From SIG588 sp045533175 (GTDB lineage Bacteria; Bacillota; Clostridia; Oscillospirales; Acutalibacteraceae): a stretch of 12,819 bases of DNA. Shown piece after piece: positions 1 through 6,264 of this stretch. Position numbers and translations under genes: made by a program. Location: assembly GCA_045533175.1 (NCBI GenBank), contig JAZSHJ010000139.1, positions 1 to 12,819 of the forward strand, given 5' to 3'. Each line of letters opens with the position of its first letter. Within the stretch, counting starts at the first letter, position 1. The notes beneath the pieces were generated by a model. It searched no databases. It saw nothing but the letters and a program-made list of their open reading frames with translations, and was not told the DNA's origin.

Positions 1-40
1 GATCCGACTTGGCCACTTGCCTGCGGGGGTTTTGCTTCAT
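1..40 (-). CDS. Possible 5' end of a gene cut by the left edge
   Basis: On the minus strand an ATG four bases after the stop of the upstream membrane-protein gene opens a frame that stays open to the window edge (13 codons, beginning MKQNPRRQVAKSD). The close spacing fits a further gene in the proBA operon. The ribosome site is not convincing: an AGAGG lies about 15 bases upstream and an AAGG only a few bases upstream. The basic, polar start could be a cytoplasmic leader of a membrane protein, but too little is visible to name it. It may be chance. Confidence 0.35.
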   Translation of the reverse strand, partial: MKQNPRRQVAKSD

Positions 41-44
41 AACC

Positions 45-917
45 TTATTTCTTTTCCTCTTCGTTCGCAACGGCGCGGATGATAAAGGTGTCGTCCTCCG
101 TCTTTTCCATAGTGTAGTATTGGAAATAGGTGGCCTTGGCAATGTCTACCACCTTATTGCCGTGGTCGTCCACCGTGATGTCCTGCAAGTGTACGTAGCC
201 GACCTGCACGGTGTACAGATCGCCCGCCCGTTGAATGGTGCCGATCGCGTGTTCAAACGCACCCGAGGAGGTTTGCGGCACGTGGTATTCCTTCTTTTCG
301 GCATCGTATTCGTAAGAATAGTAGGAGGCGTTTTCGTATCCGAATGTGGTATAGTGCGGGGTGTGATCGGTGCCGAACAGCTTGTGATACGCTTCGGTCA
401 CCGCGCTGATGGGTACGATGGTACGGCCGAACTCATCGGTTTGGTAGGGGGATTTGTAATTCATATCCTGCCGCTGACGAATCTCTTCGCGGAAGGTCAC
501 TTCATACAGCGCCGCCTGAATCAACGGGGTTTGTTCCGCTTCTTCCACCGTTTCAAAAGCGGTGGGGACGTACTGCGCCAACGGCAACAGCGTGTAGTAC
601 ATCTCATCTTTGAGATACGACGTGTCCCGCATACGCTGCACGGTGCGCACACCGGCCGCAACGGTGGCGATGACACCGATCACCGCAAAGACCAGCACCA
701 ACAGGCCGATCACGGCGTAACTTGTGTGACGGCCGCGCCGCAAGCCGCGCTTGGTGCGGCGGCGGGAGGGGGCGGAGGTTGCTTCGGCGGGAGAATCTTC
801 GGCAATCGCCGTGTCATTTGCTTCTTCGGCAGGGGCGGTGTTTTCGAGCGTTTCGGCGGCCGCGGGGACTTCCTCTGCGGGCGATTCCACGGGGGTGGCG
901 CGTTTGATCCAAGCCAT
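45..917 (-). CDS. Single-pass membrane protein of unknown function, third gene of the proBA operon
   Basis: I do not recognise a family for this 290-residue protein. Residues 1-50 are Ala/Glu/Pro-rich and acidic, probably disordered. Residues 52-63 are a dense Arg/Lys cluster, immediately followed by one hydrophobic segment at about 67-90. Under the positive-inside rule this predicts a cytoplasmic N-terminus and an extracytoplasmic domain from about 91 to 290, rich in Tyr, Glu and Thr, with alternating beta-like segments near the end. There is no cleavable signal peptide, lipobox or catalytic motif. The start is well supported: an AGGAG site lies eight bases before the ATG and directly abuts the proA stop (TAA-AGGAG), with a 12-base gap between the genes, so the gene is very likely co-transcribed and coupled to proA. 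Any link to proline metabolism is inference from position; it could be a cell-envelope protein sharing the transcript. Confidence 0.85.
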   Translation of the reverse strand: MAWIKRATPVESPAEEVPAAAETLENTAPAEEANDTAIAEDSPAEATSAPSRRRTKRGLRRGRHTSYAVIGLLVLVFAVIGVIATVAAGVRTVQRMRDTSYLKDEMYYTLLPLAQYVPTAFETVEEAEQTPLIQAALYEVTFREEIRQRQDMNYKSPYQTDEFGRTIVPISAVTEAYHKLFGTDHTPHYTTFGYENASYYSYEYDAEKKEYHVPQTSSGAFEHAIGTIQRAGDLYTVQVGYVHLQDITVDDHGNKVVDIAKATYFQYYTMEKTEDDTFIIRAVANEEEKK

Positions 918-929
918 ACTGTCACTCCT

Positions 930-2171
930 TTAACGGCATTGTCCGTTACCGTTGATGATGAATTTGGCGGTGGTGAGTTCCCGCAACCCCATCGGGCCGC
1001 GGGCGTGCAGTTTTTGGGTGGAAATACCGATCTCTGCACCCAACCCAAACTCTCCGCCGTCGGTAAAGCGGGTGGAGGCGTTTACGTACACCGCGGCGGC
1101 ATCCACCTCGGCGGTGAAGCGTTCGGCGGCGGTGTGGGAATCGGTCACAATGCATTCGCTGTGCCCTGTGCCGTAGGTGTTGATGTGGGTGATGGCTTCG
1201 CACAGCGAATCCACCACTTTCACAGCCAGAATGTAATCGCCGTATTCGGTGGCCCAGTCCTCTTCGGTTGCGGGGACGGCATCGCCCACCAACGCGCAGG
1301 CGGCGGGGCACCCCCGCAAGGTAACGCCTGCCGCTTTCAATGCTTCGGCCATGCGGGGAAGCGCCGTGGCGGCAACGGCACGGTGTACAAGCAACGTTTC
1401 CGCCGCGTTGCACACCGAAGGACGGGATGCTTTGGCGTTGACGATAATATCGGTCGCCATGGCGATATCGGCGGTTTCGTCCACATACACGTGGCAGTTA
1501 CCCACTCCCGTTTGAATCACGGGAACGGTGGCATTTTGCACCACCGAACGGATGAGTCCGGCCCCGCCGCGCGGGATCAACACATCCAAATATTCGTTCA
1601 ACCGCATCATTTCGGTGGCGGTTTCGCGCGAGGTGTCGGTCAACAGTTGCACCGCATCGGTGGGAAGGGCGGCTTGTTGCAACCCTTCCTGCAGGGCGGT
1701 CACCACCGCGGTGTTGGATCGGATGGCCTCTTTGCCGCCGCGCAACAAGGTGGCGTTGCCGGATTTCAAACACAAGGCGGCGGCATCCGCCGTCACGTTG
1801 GGGCGTGCTTCGTAAATGATGCCGATCACCCCCATGGGGACACGCACCTTCCGAATGGCAAGGCCGTTCGGGCGACGGTAGCCGTCCATCACTTCGCCCA
1901 CGGGATCGGGTAAGGCGGCCACGTCCCGCAGACCGTCCGCCATGGCGGTGATGCGGGCGGCGGAGAGCGCCAGTCGATCGATCAGCGATTCCCGCATCCC
2001 GTTTTCACGGGCGGCGGCGATATCTTCGTCGTTTGCGGCCAAAATATCCGCCGTGTGGGCAATCAAGGCATCCGCCATGCGGCAGAGGGCATCGTTCTTC
2101 TGTGCCGTGCCCGTTGTGGCCAGCACGCGGGCGGCGGTGCGGGCATTTTGCCCCAATTGTTGCAAGGTCAT
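930..2171 (-). CDS. proA: Glutamate-5-semialdehyde dehydrogenase (gamma-glutamyl phosphate reductase)
   Basis: This is the second enzyme of proline synthesis. It reduces gamma-glutamyl phosphate with NADPH to glutamate-5-semialdehyde, which cyclises to pyrroline-5-carboxylate; it acts in the cytoplasm. The 413-residue length is normal for the family. Visible family motifs are YEARPNV at 120-126, LKSGNATLLRGGKEA at 135-149, and the catalytic cysteine C254 in SRPSVCNAAET, followed by the conserved C-terminal block HARGPMGLRELTT. The ATG overlaps the proB stop by one base (TAATG), so translation is probably coupled. This matters because the acyl-phosphate intermediate is labile and ProB and ProA are thought to work together. 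No frameshift or missing active-site residue was seen. No proC gene (pyrroline-5-carboxylate reductase) is in the window. Confidence 0.97.
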   Translation of the reverse strand: MTLQQLGQNARTAARVLATTGTAQKNDALCRMADALIAHTADILAANDEDIAAARENGMRESLIDRLALSAARITAMADGLRDVAALPDPVGEVMDGYRRPNGLAIRKVRVPMGVIGIIYEARPNVTADAAALCLKSGNATLLRGGKEAIRSNTAVVTALQEGLQQAALPTDAVQLLTDTSRETATEMMRLNEYLDVLIPRGGAGLIRSVVQNATVPVIQTGVGNCHVYVDETADIAMATDIIVNAKASRPSVCNAAETLLVHRAVAATALPRMAEALKAAGVTLRGCPAACALVGDAVPATEEDWATEYGDYILAVKVVDSLCEAITHINTYGTGHSECIVTDSHTAAERFTAEVDAAAVYVNASTRFTDGGEFGLGAEIGISTQKLHARGPMGLRELTTAKFIINGNGQCR

Positions 2172-2965
2172 TACGCCCTCTCCTTCGCTTTAAAGAGTGT
2201 GCCCACCGACATTCCGTCCAACAGGTCATACAGATTTTCGGGGCGTTCACCGCTTAACACCACGGTGGGAATGCCATCGGCCGTTGCGATCTGCGCGGCG
2301 TGCAGTTTGGTGGTCATTCCGCCTGTGCCGAGAGGAGAACCTGCGCCCTTCGCGGCGTGGATCAAATCGTCGGTGATCTCATCCACCACGTCAATGCGGC
2401 GGGCATCGGGGTTCTGCCGCGGGTTGTCGGTATACAATCCGTCGATGTCGGTCATCAGCACCAGCAAGTCGGCGTGCCCCAACACCGCCACGATGGCGGA
2501 AAGGGTGTCGTTATCGCCGAACTCCAATTCTTCGGTGGCAACCGTGTCGTTTTCGTTGATGATGGGCAATGCGCCAAATTCCATCAGGCGAGCCAAGGTG
2601 TTGGCCGCGTTGCTTTTGCGCACATCGTCTTCAATCACATCGCGGGTGAGCAACACCTGCGCGGTTTGGTGTCCGTATTCGGAAAACAACTTGTCGTAGG
2701 TATACATCAGTTCGCATTGCCCCACAGCCGCCGCCGCTTGCTTACCGCCGATGTCGTGCGGTCGCTCTTTCAGGCCGAGCAGACCTGCCCCCACGCCGAT
2801 AGCGGCGGAGGTAACGAGCAAAATTTCACGGCCGGAATTTTTAAGATCGGCCAACACCTTCACCAGCTGTTCCACGCGGCGGATGTTCAGACGACCGTTG
2901 GGATAGGCCAGGGTGGAGGTGCCTACTTTCACGACGATGCGTCGGGCGGTTTTGGGGGTGTTCAT
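2171..2965 (-). CDS. proB: Glutamate 5-kinase, short form without a PUA domain
   Basis: This is the first and normally feedback-controlled enzyme of proline synthesis, phosphorylating glutamate with ATP to gamma-glutamyl phosphate. The 264 residues cover only the amino acid kinase fold. Motifs seen are VVKVGTST at 11-18, VTSAAIGVGA at 51-60, the substrate loop INENDTVATEELEFGDNDT at 136-154, MTDIDGLYTDNP at 171-182 and GTGGMTTKL at 213-221. The longer E. coli-type enzyme (about 367 residues) carries an extra C-terminal PUA domain. Here the kinase domain ends and proA starts at once, so the short form is genuine and not a truncation; short ProB proteins occur in other Bacillota. The start is supported by an AGGAAGAG ribosome site about five to eight bases before the ATG. 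A terminator for glgP lies just upstream, so proBA needs read-through or its own promoter. Confidence 0.96.
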   Translation of the reverse strand: MNTPKTARRIVVKVGTSTLAYPNGRLNIRRVEQLVKVLADLKNSGREILLVTSAAIGVGAGLLGLKERPHDIGGKQAAAAVGQCELMYTYDKLFSEYGHQTAQVLLTRDVIEDDVRKSNAANTLARLMEFGALPIINENDTVATEELEFGDNDTLSAIVAVLGHADLLVLMTDIDGLYTDNPRQNPDARRIDVVDEITDDLIHAAKGAGSPLGTGGMTTKLHAAQIATADGIPTVVLSGERPENLYDLLDGMSVGTLFKAKERA

Positions 2966-2985
2966 ACGGACTCTTCCTTTGCTTA

Positions 2986-3029
2986 AAAAATAAAAAGATG
3001 ATATTCCTTAACAGAATACCATCTTTTTT
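2986..3029 (-). terminator. Rho-independent terminator of glgP
   Basis: Arms at 2992-3006 and 3014-3028 pair over 15 positions around a 7-base loop. The only non-Watson-Crick position is a G-U wobble when read on the minus strand, so the hairpin fits minus-strand RNA better than plus-strand RNA. A U-rich tail (TCTTTTTATTTTTT) follows in the minus direction. It begins about 25 bases after the glgP stop codon and ends about 20 bases before the proB start. Confidence 0.85.
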
Positions 3030-3041
3030 CAAAAATTGCAA
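3013..3041 (-). promoter_or_regulatory. Candidate promoter of proBA overlapping the glgP terminator
   Basis: Read on the minus strand, TTGCAA (3036-3041) and TATTCT (3013-3018) are separated by 17 bases; each box matches four of six consensus bases. The -10 box falls inside the terminator stem. The spacer between glgP and proB is only 87 bases, so a proBA promoter would have to lie here or inside glgP. The match is modest and could be chance in AT-rich sequence. Confidence 0.3.
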
Positions 3042-3052
3042 GTTTTTCCGTA

Positions 3053-5476
3053 TTATTTCAGCCCGTCGGCGTGCCAGATGTCACGCGCGTAGTCGGCAAT
3101 GGAACGGTCGGAGGTGAAGATGCCGCTGCCCGCCGTGTTCAAAAGCGCCATGCGGGTGAAACGGTCGCGGTCACGGTATACCTCGCCCGACAGGCGCTGT
3201 GCACGGCAATAATCCTCAAAATCCGCCAACACCATGTAGGGATCCCGTGCCACCAACGCCTCCGCCACTTCGTGGAAGGTGCGTCCGCCGAACCCTTTGT
3301 ACATAAAGTCAATCGCACGGTGGATGCGCGGATTTCGGTTGTACAGCGCGCGGGGATCGTACCCTTGACGGCGCAAAGCCTCCACATCTTCGGTGCGCAT
3401 ACCGAAGAGGAAGATGTTGTCTTCGCCTACCGCATCATAGATCTCCACGTTGGCACCGTCCAACGTGCCGAGTGTGACGGCGCCGTTCATCATCAACTTC
3501 ATGTTGCCCGTACCCGACGCTTCGGTGCCGGCGAGCGAGATCTGCTCGCTGATATCCGCCGAAGGCATCAGCCGTTCGGCCAAGGTCACACGGTAATCTT
3601 CCAGATACACGACCTTCAGTTTGTCGCGCACCGCGGGATCGTTGTTGATGAGATCGGCAAGGTAGCAGATAAAACGGATGATCTCTTTTGCCACGTAGTA
3701 TCCGGGTGCGGATTTCGCACCAAACAGATAGGTGCGGGGGGTGAACTCCATTTGCGGGTTCTCTTTGAGAGTGAGATAGGTGTTCAAAATATTCAGCGCG
3801 TTCAGATGCTGGCGCTTATACTCGTGCAGACGCTTCACCTGCACGTCGAAGATGGAATCGGGATCCAACGTCACGCCGCATTCCTTTTTCACGTAGGCCG
3901 CGAAACGCTCTTTGTTCTGCCGCTTGACCGCCGCAAACGCATCCAATGTGGCTTTGTCGTCTGCAAAATCACGCAGTTTTGCAAGTTCGCTGCCATCCAA
4001 CGCGAAGTTGTCGCCGATGCGCTCTTTCAAAAAGGCGGTGAGGGCGGGGTTCGCTTGGCACAGCCACCGACGGTGCGCAATACCGTTGGTGACGTTCTTG
4101 AATTTTTCGGGGGTTACGGTGTAGGCGTCGTGGAACACGGTGTCCTTCACGATCTCGCTGTGCAAGCGGGAAACGCCGTTCACCGAATGGCAGGTAGCCA
4201 CGCACAGGTTGGCCATCTTCACCACGCCGTAACTGAGGATCGCCATGCGGCTGACCTTTTCCACGTCGCCGCCGGTTGCTTCCATCATGGCGGCACCGAA
4301 ACGGTCGTTGATCTCGCACACAATCTGATAAATGCGGGGCAGACGCTGACGGAACAGGTCTTCCGGCCAGCATTCGAGCGCTTCCGCCATGACCGTATGG
4401 TTGGTGTAGGCGAAGGTGCGGGTAACGATGTTCCACGCCGCATCCCACGTGTAGCCGCACTCATCCAGCAAAATGCGCATCAGTTCGGGAATCGCCAGAG
4501 TGGGGTGGGTATCGTTGATGTGCACCGCCGCGTGTTCGGGCAGGTCATCCAATGTGGCATGCGTTTGCAGGTGGCGTTCCACAATATCCTGCACCGAAGC
4601 AGACACAAGGAAATACTGTTGCGACAAACGCAACGACTTGCCTTCGCGGTGGTTATCCGCGGGATACAACACCTGCGTGATGACTTCCGCCATGGCTTTT
4701 TGTTCCATCGCGCGCATATATTCGCCTTGGTTAAACAGCGACATATCCATGCCGGGGGCGGTGGCGCTCCACAAACGCAGAGTGGACACACCGCGGCCGT
4801 CCTTGCCCGCCACCATCAAATCGAACGCCTGTGCCAACACGGTGGTGGCGTTTTCGTGTTCGATGCTGTGGTGACCTTCATTCCAACTTTCGCGGATGTT
4901 TCCGTCGAACAACACCCGCTTCGTGAGTTCGGGGCGGGGCAACAGCCAACTTTTGCCGCCGGGCAGCCACATATCGGGCATTTCCGTCTGCCAGCCATCC
5001 ACCAACTTTTGGCGGAAGATGCCGTATTCATACAGCAGGGAATAGCCGATGGCGGGGATTTTTTCAGTGGCAAGCGAATACAGGAAGCAGGCGGCAAGAC
5101 GGCCCAACCCGCCGTTGCCGAGGCCGGCGTCGGATTCGAGTTCATACAACTTATCCAACTTCACACCGTATTCCGCCATCAGCGCGTCGGCCTCTTCGGT
5201 GAGGTTCAAGTTGTAAAGAGTATTCTTAAGCGAACGCCCCATCAGAAACTCCATGCACAGATAATACACCTGCTTGGCGTCTTGTTCGTGTGCTTCATGA
5301 ATGTGTTGAATACGGGCGCGGCGCAATTTGTCGCGCAACACCAACACCAACGCGTTATAAAAATGTTCGTTGCTGGCATCGGCCGGTTGCAACGAGAAGT
5401 TGTGCGACAGTTTTGCTTCCAACAGTTCTTTCAGCGAAGGTTCGTGAGCTTGTGCAGTTGTTTTTTTGGTTGCCAT
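3053..5476 (-). CDS. glgP: Glycogen/starch/maltodextrin phosphorylase (GT35)
   Basis: This PLP-dependent enzyme releases glucose-1-phosphate from the non-reducing ends of alpha-1,4-glucans using phosphate, in the cytoplasm. The 807-residue length is normal for bacterial members. Motifs seen are YYLCMEFLMGRSL at 71-83, the glycine-rich DAGLGNGGLGRLAACF at 116-131, and the family signature EASGTGNMKLMMNGA, in which K660 is the PLP-binding lysine, followed by TLDGANVEI. HINDTHPTLAIPELMR and VQVKRLHEYKRQHLNALNI are also conserved blocks. An AAAGGGG ribosome site lies 11 bases before the ATG. The gene has its own promoter and terminator and no other glycogen genes adjoin it, so it looks monocistronic. 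Whether the natural substrate is glycogen or maltodextrin cannot be told from sequence; glgP is the conventional symbol. Confidence 0.96.
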   Translation of the reverse strand: MATKKTTAQAHEPSLKELLEAKLSHNFSLQPADASNEHFYNALVLVLRDKLRRARIQHIHEAHEQDAKQVYYLCMEFLMGRSLKNTLYNLNLTEEADALMAEYGVKLDKLYELESDAGLGNGGLGRLAACFLYSLATEKIPAIGYSLLYEYGIFRQKLVDGWQTEMPDMWLPGGKSWLLPRPELTKRVLFDGNIRESWNEGHHSIEHENATTVLAQAFDLMVAGKDGRGVSTLRLWSATAPGMDMSLFNQGEYMRAMEQKAMAEVITQVLYPADNHREGKSLRLSQQYFLVSASVQDIVERHLQTHATLDDLPEHAAVHINDTHPTLAIPELMRILLDECGYTWDAAWNIVTRTFAYTNHTVMAEALECWPEDLFRQRLPRIYQIVCEINDRFGAAMMEATGGDVEKVSRMAILSYGVVKMANLCVATCHSVNGVSRLHSEIVKDTVFHDAYTVTPEKFKNVTNGIAHRRWLCQANPALTAFLKERIGDNFALDGSELAKLRDFADDKATLDAFAAVKRQNKERFAAYVKKECGVTLDPDSIFDVQVKRLHEYKRQHLNALNILNTYLTLKENPQMEFTPRTYLFGAKSAPGYYVAKEIIRFICYLADLINNDPAVRDKLKVVYLEDYRVTLAERLMPSADISEQISLAGTEASGTGNMKLMMNGAVTLGTLDGANVEIYDAVGEDNIFLFGMRTEDVEALRRQGYDPRALYNRNPRIHRAIDFMYKGFGGRTFHEVAEALVARDPYMVLADFEDYCRAQRLSGEVYRDRDRFTRMALLNTAGSGIFTSDRSIADYARDIWHADGLK

Positions 5477-5525
5477 GAAAACGGTTGCCCCTTTCCGACA
5501 TTGGGTATAATACTAACGATACCTT

Positions 5526-5554
5526 ATTATACACCCGTTGCTCCAAAAAATCAA
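5526..5554 (-). promoter_or_regulatory. Sigma-A-like promoter of glgP
   Basis: On the minus strand a perfect TATAAT (5526-5531) lies 17 bases downstream of TTGATT (5549-5554). The start of transcription would fall near 5519, giving a leader of about 40 bases that contains the AAAGGGG ribosome site. This is the best promoter between the 80-residue gene and glgP. Confidence 0.75.
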
Positions 5555-5563
5555 GTGATTTTT
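5546..5563. repeat. Inverted repeat over the glgP -35 box (possible operator)
   Basis: An 18-bp perfect inverted repeat, AAAAATCA-AG-TGATTTTT, covers the -35 hexamer of the glgP promoter. Such placement is typical of a repressor or activator site. It is AT-rich and too short to identify a regulator. It is not followed by a run of T or U long enough to make it a likely terminator. Confidence 0.4.
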
Positions 5564-5627
5564 GTAAGAACTCACAAGCAGATGGGGTGATATCGGCTTT
5601 GTTGCCATTTCTTTTCGTAACAATGAA

Positions 5628-5648
5628 CGAAAAACAGGGGGTTTTTCG
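5628..5648. other. Small hairpin upstream of glgP
   Basis: Perfect 8-base arms CGAAAAAC and GTTTTTCG flank a 5-base loop. On the minus strand it lies downstream of the 80-residue gene and upstream of the glgP promoter, so it could be a weak terminator for the former. It has little GC in the stem and no U-tract beyond the arm, so the assignment is tentative. Confidence 0.3.
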
Positions 5649-5660
5649 ACTGTAAGGATA

Positions 5661-5811
5661 ACCTGTGATGGCGCAAAGCGTCATTGCGCTTGTTACTATA
5701 GGGACTTAAACCCGCGATGTTTTCGTGGTTTCGCCAACGGCGAAACGCGGGGCATGGTGTACGCCCCGCGAAGGGAAACTCGCCGTGATGGCGCAAAGCG
5801 TCATCACAGGT
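5661..5811. repeat. Palindrome-rich, MITE/REP-like element of about 151 bp
   Basis: The ends carry perfect 10-bp inverted repeats, ACCTGTGATG (5661-5670) and CATCACAGGT (5802-5811), and the similarity continues imperfectly inward. A 20-bp direct repeat, GTGATGGCGCAAAGCGTCAT, occurs at 5665-5684 and 5785-5804, exactly 120 bp apart. Each copy is itself a hairpin with an AAA loop; the right copy pairs over 10 positions (5785-5794 with 5798-5807, one G-U). Two further perfect hairpins lie between them: GTTTCGCC/GGCGAAAC (5728-5746, loop of 3) and CGCGGGGC/GCCCCGCG (5746-5770, loop of 9). No convincing coding frame or clear target-site duplication was seen. Most of the otherwise gene-free stretch 5477-5803 is this element plus the glgP promoter region. 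Non-autonomous mobile element is my inference; a dispersed intergenic palindrome or a structured RNA are alternatives. Confidence 0.55.
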
Positions 5812-6046
5812 CGTCCGCATCCTGTTCGGGACGGTCGCCGTCGACGGGGGTGCCGGTATAACTGCCCAACACGTCGGACAGCACGTCGCCGCGTCCTTCG
5901 TGCGGTAGGGTGTTGACGGCGGATTCTACCACGCCGCGCGGCGGCTGTTCATAGGTGTGTACGATATCGGGGGTGGGGATCTCCTGTGTCAGCGAGGTGG
6001 GAGGCGCGGGATGCACGCGAATGATCTTTTTGGGTTGTTGTTCCAT
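5804..6046 (-). CDS. Small hypothetical protein, 80 residues, divergent from hrcA
   Basis: I do not recognise this protein. It starts MEQQPKKIIRVHPAPPTS and is polar, Pro-rich and acidic overall, with no membrane segment, signal peptide, cysteine pair or known catalytic motif; it is probably largely disordered. The C-terminal third stands out, with DVLSDVLGSYTGTPVDG at 54-70 and the acidic end EQDADDL at 74-80, which reads like a short linear motif. Evidence that it is a gene: an AAGGAGAG site at good spacing before the ATG, an uninterrupted frame, and codon use like its neighbours. Its stop codon (doubled, TGATGA) and last two codons lie inside the inverted-repeat end of the adjacent palindromic element. 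It is transcribed away from the heat-shock operon; no clear promoter was found in 6047-6170. Confidence 0.7.
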   Translation of the reverse strand: MEQQPKKIIRVHPAPPTSLTQEIPTPDIVHTYEQPPRGVVESAVNTLPHEGRGDVLSDVLGSYTGTPVDGDRPEQDADDL

Positions 6047-6177
6047 ATTGATACTCTCCTTGTGTTAAATTGAAGATTTACGGTCCATACTTATTTTGCG
6101 CGTGCACTATGTAGGTATGAAAGGAGAAACTTCCCATTTTTTGTGCCGATTCGTTACAAAACATTCACAAAAACCTC

Positions 6178-6206
6178 TTGACATTACGGGTGGAGAGTGG
6201 TAAATT
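6178..6206 (+). promoter_or_regulatory. Sigma-A-like promoter of the hrcA operon
   Basis: A perfect TTGACA (6178-6183) is followed after 17 bases by TAAATT (6201-6206). Transcription would start near 6213, so the CIRCE operator would sit at the very start of the transcript, the usual arrangement for HrcA control. An AGGAGG at 6209-6214 precedes CIRCE but no reading frame uses it. Confidence 0.75.
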
Positions 6207-6215
6207 ATAGGAGGT

Positions 6216-6242
6216 TTAGCACTCGGGGTGCGAGAGTGCTAA
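6216..6242. promoter_or_regulatory. CIRCE operator (HrcA binding site)
   Basis: The arms TTAGCACTC (6216-6224) and GAGTGCTAA (6234-6242) match the CIRCE consensus exactly, with the standard 9-base spacer. It lies just downstream of the hrcA promoter and 22 bases before the hrcA ATG. In this family HrcA dimers bind CIRCE and block transcription until heat or unfolded protein titrates GroEL away from HrcA. It is the only CIRCE in the window, so grpE, dnaK and dnaJ are presumably controlled through it. Confidence 0.97.
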
Positions 6243-6264
6243 TTCAACAGAAGGGGTGAGGACG

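Noticed and set aside
9..1913. 634-residue open frame antisense to proA and the membrane-protein gene
   Set aside because: Same shadow effect, with low-complexity Gly/His/Arg sequence and no ribosome site. It spans two genes whose minus-strand frames have good starts and coupling.
3071..5590. 839-residue open frame antisense to glgP
   Set aside because: Composition is the His/Gln/Arg-rich pattern typical of the complement of a GC-rich gene. The opposite strand shows full glycogen phosphorylase motifs including the PLP lysine.
5661..5811. CRISPR array
   Set aside because: Only two copies of a 20-bp palindromic repeat, 120 bp apart, with further hairpins rather than unique spacers between them and no cas genes.
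5355..5820. Minus-strand open frames across the glgP promoter and the palindromic element (109 and 82 residues)
   Set aside because: They run through the promoter, inverted repeats and the 5' end of glgP in other frames, lack ribosome sites and encode repeat-derived sequence.
6110..6206. 28-codon plus-strand frame (MKGETSHF...) before hrcA
   Set aside because: It has no ribosome site ahead of its ATG and ends within the hrcA promoter; probably chance.
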